Below, in pieces: positions 49,086-60,530 of a stretch of 64,000 nt of DNA. The DNA comes from Petrosia ficiformis (taxonomy: Eukaryota; Porifera; Demospongiae; Haplosclerida; Petrosiidae): assembly GCA_947044365.1 (NCBI GenBank), contig OX345636.1, positions 4,174,001-4,238,000 on the forward strand, given 5' to 3'. Below the pieces are notes generated by a model. It saw nothing but the letters and a program-made list of their open reading frames with translations. It ran no database searches and was not told the DNA's origin. The first letter of the stretch is position 1; every line of letters starts with the position of its first letter. Made by a program: the position numbers and the translations under genes.

Positions 49086-52000
49086 CTTCAACTATCATTG
49101 AGCATAATTAGTACAAAGTATCTGTTGTATAAGATGTATTTTTCCAACTAAGTGTTAAAACCTTGCAACTGTACTAACTACTAATTTAGCCATTATGTTT
49201 TTGCAGTGTTAATTGTTAGTGTATGGTAAACAGAATTTAATTTATATAAAATTTATAGCTGCCACGTTTCGGTTATATAGTCTACATAATGAAAATGTGA
49301 CATCTATAAATTTTATATAAAGTAAATTCTGTTTGTATGAATTCCACTTATTCTTGTGGGTCTCATCAAAAGACTCCATGTAGTTAGCATGTGATTATTA
49401 GTAATGTGATATGTGTTACAGACCATAGAGTGACAAATAATGACTACAGGTATGTGTGAAACTTTCAACTGAAAGCCATGCAGGAAATAAATTGTTTCCT
49501 ATCAAGACTATTAAAAGCAAATAAAACTTATATATAAGTGTATATAGACTGAAGCAGTATCTATATAAAATATTACTTCGGAATATAATAATTATTATAA
49601 TATTTAATACACAAATTTGCTTGTTCGTTTTACACCAATTATGGATATATTACCTGTATGTAACACATCAAGAGAAAACACATCAAGAGAAAACTACTAT
49701 TGCTTTCTATTAGTCTTTCAGATGACATGAACAGTTTTGAATAGAAATGCAGGTGATGTGTATACACATGTATATGCAACAATGTCTCTGAACTAATAAA
49801 TGAATTCAATCATAGTTGAAGCATTATAATTTTAGTGTGCTTTCTACTCATGCTTCATATCAAAGATTTAGTATAATTTATACTAAAGTACATGTCATCT
49901 TTTTTGACAATGATTGTAAACCCAAAAACACATAGTTTAATTTATACCTTTCAATACTAGGTGCACATTATGTTGTAGTAACATGCATTCATGTGGCCAC
50001 AACATCTTCTATGATAATTGACAAACTAAATAGAAACTCATGCTATTCCATCCATCTGTATTAATCAATAATATCGTTATTTTAACAATTTAATTTTTGC
50101 AGTGTGGACAGAGTGAATATGTGTGGTATTGTCGATATAATTGCATAGTGAAATTATCATTACCTCTTTATAATATAATATTGTATATCATGAGCATAAT
50201 ATCTTCATAATAATTATATATTAATTATAACATGATTGTTTTAGTTAACTATACCTTTAACTAAAAACATGTTTTAGTATGGCGTTACAACATTCAGAGC
50301 GTAAAGAAAGTATATTTCATAAACAGTTGTTATATTAATTTTGATGATATAGCAATAATAAAATCAAAAAGGTGAGTAATGCAGCAACCTGTGTACATGT
50401 AGAATCACACCAATATCATAGGCAGGTGGGCTTGATGTATTTGTATATTGTAAATGTGGATGCAAAACTTACTTTTTAAAATAATAATTATTTACATGTG
50501 CTTCAAATTGAAACCTTATAAAACGTAATAAGTAAAGTCACCATAAAGTGCTTTTTAAAATTGCTTCTTTCGTGTGACTTACGGTGAGAGTAACTATTAC
50601 ACAAAGTAGGTAGTGTTTACAATCAATAAAGCAGCAACAGCTGTAAATTGAGAATTACTGGCCCTATGCAGAAAGGGTTCACTATTTTGGATGAATGGCT
50701 ATTATGATGCATAATTGAAGTTTTGATAATTTACATGTACCTCAAAAAAATTAAACCTTAATTAAATAATTAGTGTCACTATAGTGCTTTGTAAATTTTG
50801 TTCTTGCCTGTGACTATAGTGAGAGTAATCATTACATCAAGTAGACAGTGGCAGTATAATGCTATAGCACACACAAAATAAGATTACCACACCTTCATGA
50901 ATAATAAGAAACATTATTTTTGCTACTATAATTGAAGGGCAGAGAAGCCTGCTGGTATAACCCACAATTAAGTAATAAACCAAGGCTGACATGAAAACAC
51001 TCTCAAAATGTGTTTCAGAAGACGATCACTCACATTCATATGGATTTTACTATTACATAGGTTACCTTATAGTAGGGAAACTTTGCCATAAAAGGAAACA
51101 ATGAGGAAAGAACACATGCATGAGTAGTAACCATGGATAGGGTTTGACCCTTTGCATTGTACTGCAAAAAGGAAAAAAAGAGGAAAGAACACTTGTTTGT
51201 TAATTAACCATGAAGACATTTGGTAAAAAGCTTATATCATAATTTTCCTTCTGCAATGTATGAATTAAAGGATGTCAAGATTAAGGAAAGAAGACATGTG
51301 ACTGATGGAATGATAACACTAGGATGATCACAAGTATTGCTTACATATCAAGAGCAGTAATGGCATATGGCAGTGTACCATGGACAGAGTGGATATGTGT
51401 ATGGTGTATACTGTGGGCATAATTGTAATATTGCATAGTGAAATTATCGTTACCTCTTTATAATATAATATTGTATAACATGAGTATAATATCTTCATAA
51501 TAATTATATTTATTAATTATAACATGACTTTAATGAAAAACATATTTTAGTATGGCATTATGACATTCAGTTAACTAATTAAACTATAACTTATTTACAA
51601 GTCTATTGTTATAACTAGCTATAACTAACAGTGAACTAAACATGGATTCCTCTCAATCTTGTGATTTATCTAGTGTCCATGTAGCTACTTACTATGTGGT
51701 ACAAGTGTTATGCTTTACAATAGTGCTGCTTAATTTGACATAATGACAACATTTAGTTATAGTCTAGTTTGTCATAATTTCAGTTATATTTATAGATAAT
51801 AATTAACTAGAACAGTTTTAGACTTACTAACAGGTTTTACTTTTACTTAACTAACTAAACGTGATCATTATTGGCCAATTTTGATTTTCTTGTTTTGCAT
51901 GGTTATTACTGCAGACCTGTAATTCAGTTATAGTTTTAGTTAACTACATAATACAACACTACTTATCTTATACTCTTTATAAATTATGAAAATTCCTTTT

Positions 52001-52212
52001 ACCACCTGCCGCTTACATACATTACTGACTAGTTAATAATCATAATTTATTAATAATACTAATTATAATTATAAAACTCATTCACAATGGAGTCAGCATC
52101 ATAAATTTATACTCTTGGTCTTCATAATTTATATTTGTTTATGACAAAACCTTACCAGGACTATTAAAAACCAATAAAATGATATCTTAAGTTTAGCCTG
52201 CAGCATTAGCTA

Positions 52213-52603
52213 CACTGTAAAAATAAAATAGTTAAAATAAATTATTTGGTAGTCAGTACAGTTGCCAGGATTTAACAATTAGTCGGTTGTTAAGAATACA
52301 TACATCTTATGCCATAGATACTAGTTCAATTATAGTTGAAGCAGTATAATTTAGGGTGCTGTCTACTCATATTTCATGTCAAAGATTTAGTACAATTTGT
52401 ACTAAAGTACATGTTAGCAAGGGCTTATAAAATCACAAACACATAATTTACAATATACTTGGTACACATTATGTTGTAGTAAAATCATGTGTGTAGCCAC
52501 AACATCCTTTATGACAATTTACAAACTAAATTGAAACTCATGCTATTTCTTGCAACTCTAAAAACAAATAATTTTAACCATTTAGTTTTTAGTTTTTGCA
52601 GTG
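52213..52603. mobile_element. mariner-type MITE copy
   Basis: Starts CACTGTAAAAATAAAATAGT and ends TTAGTTTTTGCAGTG, with the family interior (GGTGCTGTCTACTCATATTT). It is about 390 bp, and the start is preceded by TA. Confidence 0.7.
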
Positions 52604-52984
52604 ATATCTATTCACACCTAATATGTGCTTTAAAGCACAAGCAGAAGCACAAAAACATGCACAAGCTTAATGAAAGATTTTCAACCACTTTAAATAATGT
52701 GCTAAGAGCTTTTAAGTACAGTCACTAGTTCAAGTGCTTTCTATAGTCCAAATCTCATTGATTATCACTGACAATGAGTATTATTACAATTATGTATATA
52801 TTACAGTCTGCACTTCAAACACTAAATCATTAAAATAGCCATTCTATGTCCATGTCATGCATGATGTTAGTAAGCCATAATGTGTACCAAGTTTTGTAAG
52901 GCAATTATGTGCTTGCAGGTTTACAAAAGCTTTTCATGGCCAGATACAATTATTATACAATATTCATCACCATAATATGTAATA

Positions 52985-53246
52985 TATATGTAGTATGCTA
53001 ATTGGTCCTATATACAAAATACAGGACCTGAGTTTGTGTCCAAGGATGTGATATAGCCTGAGACTGCGAGGGAAATATCACATCCGAGGACACAAAATGA
53101 GGGTCCTATATGCAGTATATAGGACCTATTAGCATTCTATATACAATATTATTGTATGATGATGGAATCTCCTGGAAGGTCAATATACAATATATAGTGC
53201 TCACCACATCAAAGGGACGATGTCATCATCATACTATATATATACA

Positions 53247-53250
<4 letters not shown>
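52985..53250. mobile_element. hairpin MITE, second copy of the 6338-6640 unit
   Basis: TGTAGTATGCTAATTGGTCC, GACCTGAGTTTGTGTCCAAG, TATAGGACCTATTAGCATTC and CACCACATCAAAGGGACGA follow in the same order as at 6342-6600. TA runs follow at 53245-53298. Confidence 0.8.
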
Positions 53251-53284
<34 letters not shown>

Positions 53285-53445
53285 TATATATATATAGTCT
53301 GTGTCAATGGCAGGTTTTATATCTGAACACAGGGTGCTATACCTGATTTATAAACCTGTGGTTTACTTTGATGTTTTGCCATATTATATAATTATAGTTA
53401 TATAAATATATTATTAAAATATATATATATATATATATATACACC
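53251..53445. repeat. (TA)n tracts
   Basis: Runs at 53245-53298 and 53417-53441 flank a short ATAAACCTGTGG-containing segment like those at 30650 and 31030. Confidence 0.8.
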
Positions 53446-54057
53446 ACAGCTCCATTTAAACTGCAAATTATGAATATGAATTGCAGTGATAGGTTATCAT
53501 AAAATGATTATTTCCCTGAAGACATGTATACAACACAAATGCATGTGTAAAACATACTTTATTATGGATGTATGTATAACTGAAACACCATCTTCCTGAA
53601 GAGGAAATATTACTTGTAGTGAACAAGTACTGTTAATACTTGAAATCATATTGAACTGTTAAATAGTGTTGTTTTAGTTACTATAACTAAAACCCCTTTT
53701 AGTAAGGCATTGCGACTTTAGTTAACTAAACTATAACTAAATTACAAGTCTACTGTAATAATTATAACTAACTAAGACGAAAATGTGACTAATAATGGAC
53801 ACTTTTAGTTAGTTTAGTAAGAAAAATATCATTTTTGCTAATTAGACTATAACTAAACTAAAAGTTTGCTAAGCTAGTCATACTATAACTATAATTAAAA
53901 GTAGTCATTTCTGTCAAACTACTATTAAACACTGTATATATTCTTCAAAACAATAAATAATGAATGCACTCACAGTGCAGAGGCCTTGCAACAAGTATGA
54001 TTGGGAAACAAGAATGACTATAGCTATGCTGACAAGAAGACTATACTTGCATTGACT

Positions 54058-54265
54058 ACAAGAATAATAAAAAACCTTTTAAAAAATGGCAACGAAATGA
54101 AATACCACTTTCACATAACAACCATACATAAGTTATTGTTATGTGGAAGTGGTATTTCATTTCGTTGCCAAAGCCATCTTGTTCCTGTGCTTTTTCAGTT
54201 TTGATATATATAATATCCCTACATAGTCTTTCATTTTTTAATATGTTTTTTATTATTCTTGTTTC
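54058..54265. mobile_element. hairpin MITE
   Basis: CAACGAAATGAAATACCACT and its flank pair with AGTGGTATTTCATTTCGTTG across a short TTATTG loop near 54135. Outer parts (AGAATAATAAAAAAC and TTTTTTATTATTCTTGTTTC) also pair. It shares GCCAAAGCCATCTTGTTCCT with the copy at 28200. Confidence 0.85.
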
Positions 54266-55731
54266 GATTTTATTCTTAAGGAATTCAGGTAAATTTTTGA
54301 TCTAAATACATGATGACTATTCTGTTTCATTCAGTACTGATAGTTTCTGCAGGAACGGTGTCAAAAGGATACAGTACTCAAAATGTACTGCAATATTATA
54401 ATTATTTGTTATTACAATTCCTACATCCTCTTTCATTTATGAACATGTTTCTATATTATTGTTGTTTCGATTCTATTTTTAAATGACTCACTGAGTCATA
54501 CTCAGTATAATAATATATATCCCTACGTACTCTTTCATTTTTAAAAATGTTTTTTTATTATTTTCGTATACCATGAATTAATGGCACAATTGTGATGAAA
54601 TTTCTTATCTGAGAGTGATCAACTAACACATTCAGTTATACTATAATGATTTGTACATGGTCAGTTTCCGTATGATTTGGGTTTACAAACTTTGCTATTT
54701 GTGGAAGTGACGATATGCAGTACAGAAGCACATTCAGCTATACTACTGAAGGATTTATACATGGACAATTCAGTATCATCTGGGTTTACAAATTTTGCTA
54801 TTTGTAGAACTCCATCCATAATAACATCCATAATTCATGGTGTGTTTTAAAGGGTGTGATTTATTAAAAATGGCGTCCTATCATAAGTAGGTTGCTGTAG
54901 TGGTTGAAAGTATTCGTTGTCTAGGTAAAAAAAAAACAGAACAAAACGAAGTTTGTTCTCCTGAATTTAAATAATTATATTTGTATTTGTGCTACAACTA
55001 CTTTAATAGCTCCTGAAACGTAGAAATCTATTTTTTATGAAAAAGAGGAATAATAATAGTGAATAATAATAGTGAATATGAAGATTTTGGCAGTTTTGCT
55101 ACTCACCAAATCTCTACTTGAGCGAAGATCTCTGGACATCTAAAAGGTATTTTTAGTCATAAAATTACAAGCTTTATGTATATTTTAACTTATCTTTATA
55201 TATTAGCAGTACTACCGTACTCTTTGATAATAATGGGGAGATTATACTTAGAATTATAATGTGTGTGCGTGTATGTTACAACTTACAATCCAGTGTACAT
55301 AATTTGTGGCTTTAATCACGGGCATGAAATGAATAGGTGGAGCTAGAAATTTACAGATAGCCAGCTCGATGTTGTAGCAGCCAATACTTCAACTGTACTT
55401 AATTTCAAACTGTTATTCCAGTTATAGCCTTCAAACATGATGAGTTATGCTTCTATGTACTCGTTAGCTACCACAAGTCTTCTGGAACTGCAATCGTATG
55501 TAGAAAAATTGTCATAACTTTATAAATTATAACTGAAGATTTTCAGAAAAAGCTTGTCCTTCGTTTTGATCCTTGTATAATTTCACGTCTTTTGATAGCT
55601 CGATCGAAGTCCCAATATTGTTAGTTCGCCAAAAATGTTGTTCATACAAAACACTAGATTACAGTAACCTTCACGGTTAATTATTATTTAAACCACACCT
55701 TCAAGTCACGAAAAGCTACCTGGCGTATCAC
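54266..55731. other. intergenic; MITE fragments then promoter region
   Basis: Further pieces of the hairpin family occur at 54425-54570 (TACGTACTCTTTCATTTTTA). TTTTGCTATTTGTGGAAGTG and a variant lie in a duplicated ~110-bp stretch (54640-54830). No gene is seen before the gene at 55795. Confidence 0.4.
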
Positions 55732-55755
55732 ATGACGCGTCCCTTCCGCGAAGTG

Positions 55756-55762
55756 TATAAAA
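55756..55762 (+). promoter_or_regulatory. TATA box
   Basis: TATAAAA lies 39 bp upstream of the ATG at 55795. This spacing puts transcription start about 10 bp before that codon and therefore favours it over the ATG at 55732, which would lie upstream of the promoter. Confidence 0.5.
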
Positions 55763-55794
55763 GCAACAGAACTGCAGATACATTCATATCAATC

Positions 55795-56445
55795 ATGGGT
55801 CAGGCTATATCAGTTGTAAGGGACACTGTAGAACATCAGAATGAAGCAGTTAAATCTCAACTTGAAGAGAGGTTGAATTTCCTTCAAACAACTACTTCAG
55901 ATAAGATGAAGGTCAAGCTGCAGGAAATGTTGCATGGTTCAGAAGCTGACCTTCAGATTCATGGAGGCACAGTTATAGAGCAACACATACGAGTGAAAAT
56001 TGATGTATCTTCAGACGAAACACAGTTGGGAAGTGCAATTGATGAACTGTTCGAAGGTGACTTTAAAGGTGGCATCAAAAACGTAGCGAAAATAGCCTTG
56101 CAAACAATTCTTGGCAATGGAGCAATTGGTGAATGTGAACAACAGGATTTCGAAGTGTTGTGGACAAACAAATCTCTTGTACGAGTTGATTTCTACTGTT
56201 GGCGTTACAATTTCTCTTCTAAAGGTGTAATTACAGATGTGGAAAATGTCTTTGCTTATGTGGTAGTGAAGCGTGTTATTGACTGGCATAAAGTCGATCC
56301 TCAAGTGGTAACATATTGCCTTTCAAAGATGAAAACGGATAGTCGTGATGTGATGAAGGAGATTGATGATGTTACTGAAATCATAACAAAGCTCCGAAAT
56401 GCTTCATTTCCCTCCATTGAAGGCGGAAGTGGAAGTAAGGATTAA
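55795..56445 (+). CDS. uncharacterised intronless protein with possible N-myristoylation start
   Basis: From the second in-frame ATG the protein is 216 residues and begins MGQAISVVRDTVE. Gly2 with Ser6 fits the N-myristoyltransferase motif, suggesting membrane attachment. The longer frame from 55732 adds 21 residues but is less likely because a TATA box lies inside it. An amphipathic, charged N-terminal helix (KSQLEERLNFLQTTTSDKMK) is followed by a mixed alpha/beta part with VRVDFYCWRYNFSSKGVI and a helical C-terminus (DSRDVMKEIDDVTEIITKL). No family is recognised. The frame is intact and its codon use is less AT-biased than the surroundings. The 3' end abuts the start of segmental duplication copy B. 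Confidence 0.65.
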   Translation: MGQAISVVRDTVEHQNEAVKSQLEERLNFLQTTTSDKMKVKLQEMLHGSEADLQIHGGTVIEQHIRVKIDVSSDETQLGSAIDELFEGDFKGGIKNVAKIALQTILGNGAIGECEQQDFEVLWTNKSLVRVDFYCWRYNFSSKGVITDVENVFAYVVVKRVIDWHKVDPQVVTYCLSKMKTDSRDVMKEIDDVTEIITKLRNASFPSIEGGSGSKD

Positions 56446-57010
56446 CATTCCTGAGCTTCTGATTTAATTGAGACACTTTTAAGATTTAGGCACTTTTAAG
56501 ATTTAGGTATGTTTAACATTTATACTATTTTAACATTTATAGGCTTATGTTTTACTGATTTTTTGCTTCTTTGTACATGCCAGTGCACTTGCAAATAAGA
56601 AAATCTGTCATTTGTATCAAATATTTTTGCACATGATAGTTATAATCATAAAAATAATTATAATAAAATTATTTTTATACTGCAAATGTAATAGCACAGT
56701 TTCAGTTTAAATTTTGTATTGTTTTGCAAAATTGTTATGGATGGTATCACACCATATGTACATGCATGAGGTTTTATAAGAGCTGTCTAACTATGTAATT
56801 ATAAAGTATCGCAGTAAATGCTCTTAAATATTTACAGTACAATTGCAATGATAATTGTAGGCCTATAAGTTCCTAATGAATTTTATTCTGATGATCACTG
56901 CTGCACTCATAATAACTAATATGCTTGCACTAGCATTTATATATACAACTTTTGAGCAGGATTCTGCTTCTTTTAATGTCAGCAGCTCACACCGGTTAAT
57001 TATTGTTTAA

Positions 57011-57527
57011 CCCTTAGAGGACTGATGTCACATATATGTGACGTTTCACCCCTACGTTGTTCGGAGTGTGTTCCTAGCATTACGAAGCCCTCAAAATCCT
57101 TGTAATTGGTGTCAGGCACAAGCCAAAAAAAGTCGGCTGCCCTGTTAATTTAGGTTTGAAGGGGGCGCAGCCCCCTCGTCTTCAATGCAAATTGTGGTTT
57201 CAGTGACCCCGCCCACGCGCTACTTGAGGCATTTCCCTTGCTGTAAAACCTGAAATCGTGGGTGTAGCTGGTACAAACATGCAGTGAGGTCATTTTCTTT
57301 GCCCCAGTTCCAGTCAAAAAAGGGAGAGCACTACATTTGATTTAATCCTACAAAGCACTTGGAGACTTTCGAGTCCCGGTAAGCAAGTTGGTAGATGTAG
57401 TGCTCCATGTCTGAAAAGGAGCCAAGTTTGGGGTAGAGAAAGTGAACGGTGGCCAAAATATATGCAATAGAGTCGCCAGTGTTGGAAATGGGAAGAAATT
57501 TGAAAAACAAGCTCAGTGCTGTAAGGG
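57011..57527. mobile_element. 517-bp piggyBac-type MITE with TTAA target sites
   Basis: CCCTTAGAGGAC ... GCTGTAAGGG is bounded by TTAA on both sides (57007-57010 and 57528-57531). Copy A of the segmental duplication has no insert at the same place (19808-19816, ATTGTTGAAGCTAG). TTAA targets and CCCTT ends fit piggyBac. The interior is more GC-rich than its surroundings (GGGGGCGCAGCCCCC near 57160) and has no transposase. Confidence 0.88.
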
Positions 57528-58580
57528 TTAAGCTAGAACAAAATTGACTTATTATACTCATGAATACATACACAAATATAAATTTATATACATGCATGCT
57601 GCATACATACCTATACATATGCAACAATAAGAACTATTGTTTGGCTGTTTTATTCATGATATTCAACAGTAATTGACTTGCATGTGCTGATTGCATCTAT
57701 TGTAGAATTATGGCTATTTGAATGGATGCTACTATAATTGCTCAAACATAGCAATGGTGCACAGCTTCCTTTTGGCATACTATAAAGCTAGCATAATTAG
57801 TGTCAAAGTTCGTATGTGTATAATAATGTATTTATGTATTTGTGTATTTGAATATTAAAACATACTTTCCAATATTATAATTATGTTCTGTAATGATAGC
57901 TTATGACATTGCTACAAGCTACACTTGTAAAGAAACTTGGCAGGCAAACATGAGCAATCTCTGTTTCTCAACCAAAATGATAAATTTGATTTCTTTTCCT
58001 CGATGATTGTCATGATAGCAGCAAATCGGTGTAGATTGTTTTTTTGAAAATCTCCCAACACAATAAAACTTATTCACTGTATTCTGTTGAAGTTATAACT
58101 ATTGCAAAAATAATATAAGAAAATGATGTCAGTTTATGAAATTTAGTACTGTAAATGAGAAGCTTTTAAAATGTATTTTGTGCCAAAAGTGTATATATCA
58201 GTTGTTATTCCAAAGTAAAATCATATATAATTGCACTTTTGATGTGTCCATGGCAATACATTCATATACCCTCTGTAACACAATTAAAAGAAATCCAATA
58301 CTGCCTCTTGATATGAAAGCAGTGTTTGAGATCATTCCAGTGTTGTGATTCCATTAATTATATTATATGTCTTCTTTCCTTAATCTAAACATCTTTAATA
58401 GAGAGAAAATTATTATAATATTATTTCATTTCCCATTCAAACACCCACACTGTATTATTATACAAATACATTACCGCATAAATATTGTATGACATTTGCA
58501 TTGCTTTGTTTAGGAAACAAAGAGGAAAGAAGGCATATATGAGTATGATCAAAGTATACATTATATACTCTTGGGGTAAG

Positions 58581-58974
58581 CAGCAAAGATAAAATTGTTA
58601 AAATAACAAATCTATTGGTTAGTACAGTTGCAAGGTAAATTGTGATTTAAATGGTTGTGTAGGTTGTTATGGATATACTGTCGAATAATTGTAATCTCAA
58701 TATCCTTAAGCTGTCTAATGGATATACGAAATAGAATATTTATTTTAATTGAGCCATTTTAGGTTGCCAGATCGTCTTTGTGCATCTAATGTGAGATATT
58801 AGGCATGATAATTGATTATAATAGGTACATATATCTTTTACATAATTTATTATAATTGGACCAAAGTAGCTATGGTGTTAGATGTATGTATTCTGAACAA
58901 CCAAGTAATTGGTAAATCCTTGCAACTGTACTAACCAATATATTAGCTATTTTAACAATTCTATTTTTACAGTG
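58581..58974. mobile_element. mariner-type MITE absent from copy A
   Basis: The ends (AAGATAAAATTGTTAAAATA and TTCTATTTTTACAGTG) and interior (GAGCCATTTTAGGTTGCCA) match the element at 45849-46233. The corresponding place in copy A (about 20873-20890) has continuous sequence CTCTTGGTATGATGAG. Confidence 0.8.
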
Positions 58975-59970
58975 ATATATGATAGGTATATCAGTGATTG
59001 TTTGAATGAGAGGTTAAATAAATATTTTTTTAAATTATTCTTTTACCAAATACCAATTAATGGAAGAAGACATTCATTAATAAAACTAAATTCAACACAT
59101 TTTAAGCCTGTATAATATGTATGAACAGGGAGTATAGGCGTGTATTGCCATGGTCACATATTATATGTCATAAAATTATGTACTTTGAAATGTATCATCA
59201 TTTCCAATTCTAAATTTACTAGTTCATCCTTATTTTCCTCACATCTTGTTGTTAAAAGTTAAAAATCTTCTTTGTTAATAATTAAAGACTTTGTGGTTGC
59301 TACTCATGCATGTGTTCTTTCCTCGTTTTTTCCTTCTACAGTGCCATATTACAAAGATCACATACTATTCAGTATAACATATTAGTTTAATGAAAATATA
59401 GGCTGTGAGTGAGAGGTAATGTCAACTGCACGCATATAAAATAATCAATTTATTTGTTGGTACAGCTGTAATTAAGGAATGACATGAATTTTAATCTAGT
59501 TTATCATATGAGATGTTGTGGCTACAAGCAAGATGTTACTATAGGACATTATGTGTCAAGTATTAAAATGTACACTAGAATAAAATTAAGTGATGTGTTT
59601 TCAGATTTCTAAACACTTTTGCTGTCAGACACAATCACTTTAAGTGGTAAAGTTAGTAAATTGTTTGTACAGTTTATGAAATATGAGTAGACAGCATCCT
59701 AATATTATAATGCTTCAACTAATTGAGTACAAAGTAGTTTCGGCATTAGCAAGTGTGTATCTGTAACAATAACATACACTTAGTGTACTGTGCAGGATTA
59801 ATAGCTAAGCTATAAGCTTCATGAATCAATTGACATAAACCTCCTGCATGCAGCTCCTAAGTCTGTTGCTTAGTATAGGGCAACAAACTCATTGTAGATT
59901 TAGAACATATTATAGTTCTATGAAGAGTACAATTATCTATTACATCTTTATTAGTAGTCATAGTATTAAT

Positions 59971-60530
59971 CAGAGTGTTAGATCTATGTAGGTTTGTGTG
60001 TGCTAGGTTTGTGTGTGCTAATGAAATCATAACAGCTGTTATTCTATTAACACACTAACTGTGCTATCATACTGAATTGAACAGCACATTTGTGTCAATT
60101 GCACTGTTAAAAATGCAGAGTAACTGTAACTATGCAGAGTAACCTGTTTACTCTTAAATGTGGAGTTTGAGCTACTACCCGAGTAAAGATAACTCCAGGG
60201 TAGTAACAGTAATTAGCAATACTGGAGTAATTACATAATTATAAACAAAATACATCAATAATTGATTTTGCATAATAGTGTGATTAAAATTACTTTAAGC
60301 AACTTTTAACTGTTAAAATGTTTAATGCAACTGTTAATGTTTAACCCAATTACTAGTCCAGTATAGCATCATGATTATAATTATACACGTAGGAGGAGCC
60401 AAATGTAGACTTGATAGTGTTAGTGATTGATAACATTTGAATTACTTTATTAATAGAAATTTAAAATGAAATAAATTAAACTTTGTTATCATGATTCAAA
60501 ATTAATAATACACTTAATTATTTTGTCTTA
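59971..60530. other. no gene seen
   Basis: AT-rich, with repeated GTAGGTTTGTGTGTGCTA and CAGAGTAACTGTAACTATG type motifs. No reading frame is recognised. Confidence 0.4.

Larger units (their letters stand above)
39250..51530. repeat. direct array of at least four ~2.7-2.9 kb repeat units
   Basis: The block GGCATATGC(A/T)TGCAGTT followed by ACCTATCACTCACAGCCTAT and AGGAAACAACGAGGAAAGAA recurs at about 39370, 42280, 44980 and 47930. That gives spacings of about 2.9, 2.7 and 2.9 kb in the same orientation. Each unit also carries ATTCCACTTATTCTTGTGGG (40448, 43290, 49340), a GACAGCACCCTAAAATTATA module in several copies, and mariner-type MITE ends TTTAATTTTTGCAGTG. Units differ by insertions and deletions. 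All short ORFs here repeat with the units and none resembles a protein. Confidence 0.8.
56470..59970. repeat. segmental duplication, copy B (partner 19365-22165)
   Basis: Same order and orientation as copy A; examples are AAATCTGTCATTTGTATCAA (19487 and 56599), AAATCTCCCAACACAATAAA (20373 and 58049) and ACATAAACCTCCTGCA near both ends. Copy B is longer because of two MITE insertions. No conserved coding frame. Confidence 0.85.

Noticed and set aside
48342..49091. 249-codon repetitive ORF on the minus strand
   Set aside because: It is an open frame created by a 117-bp tandem repeat; the repeated module is non-coding elsewhere in the array.
56011..56304. Minus-strand ORF under the 55795-56445 gene
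   Set aside because: Shadow of the plus-strand gene; no motif, and worse codon pattern.
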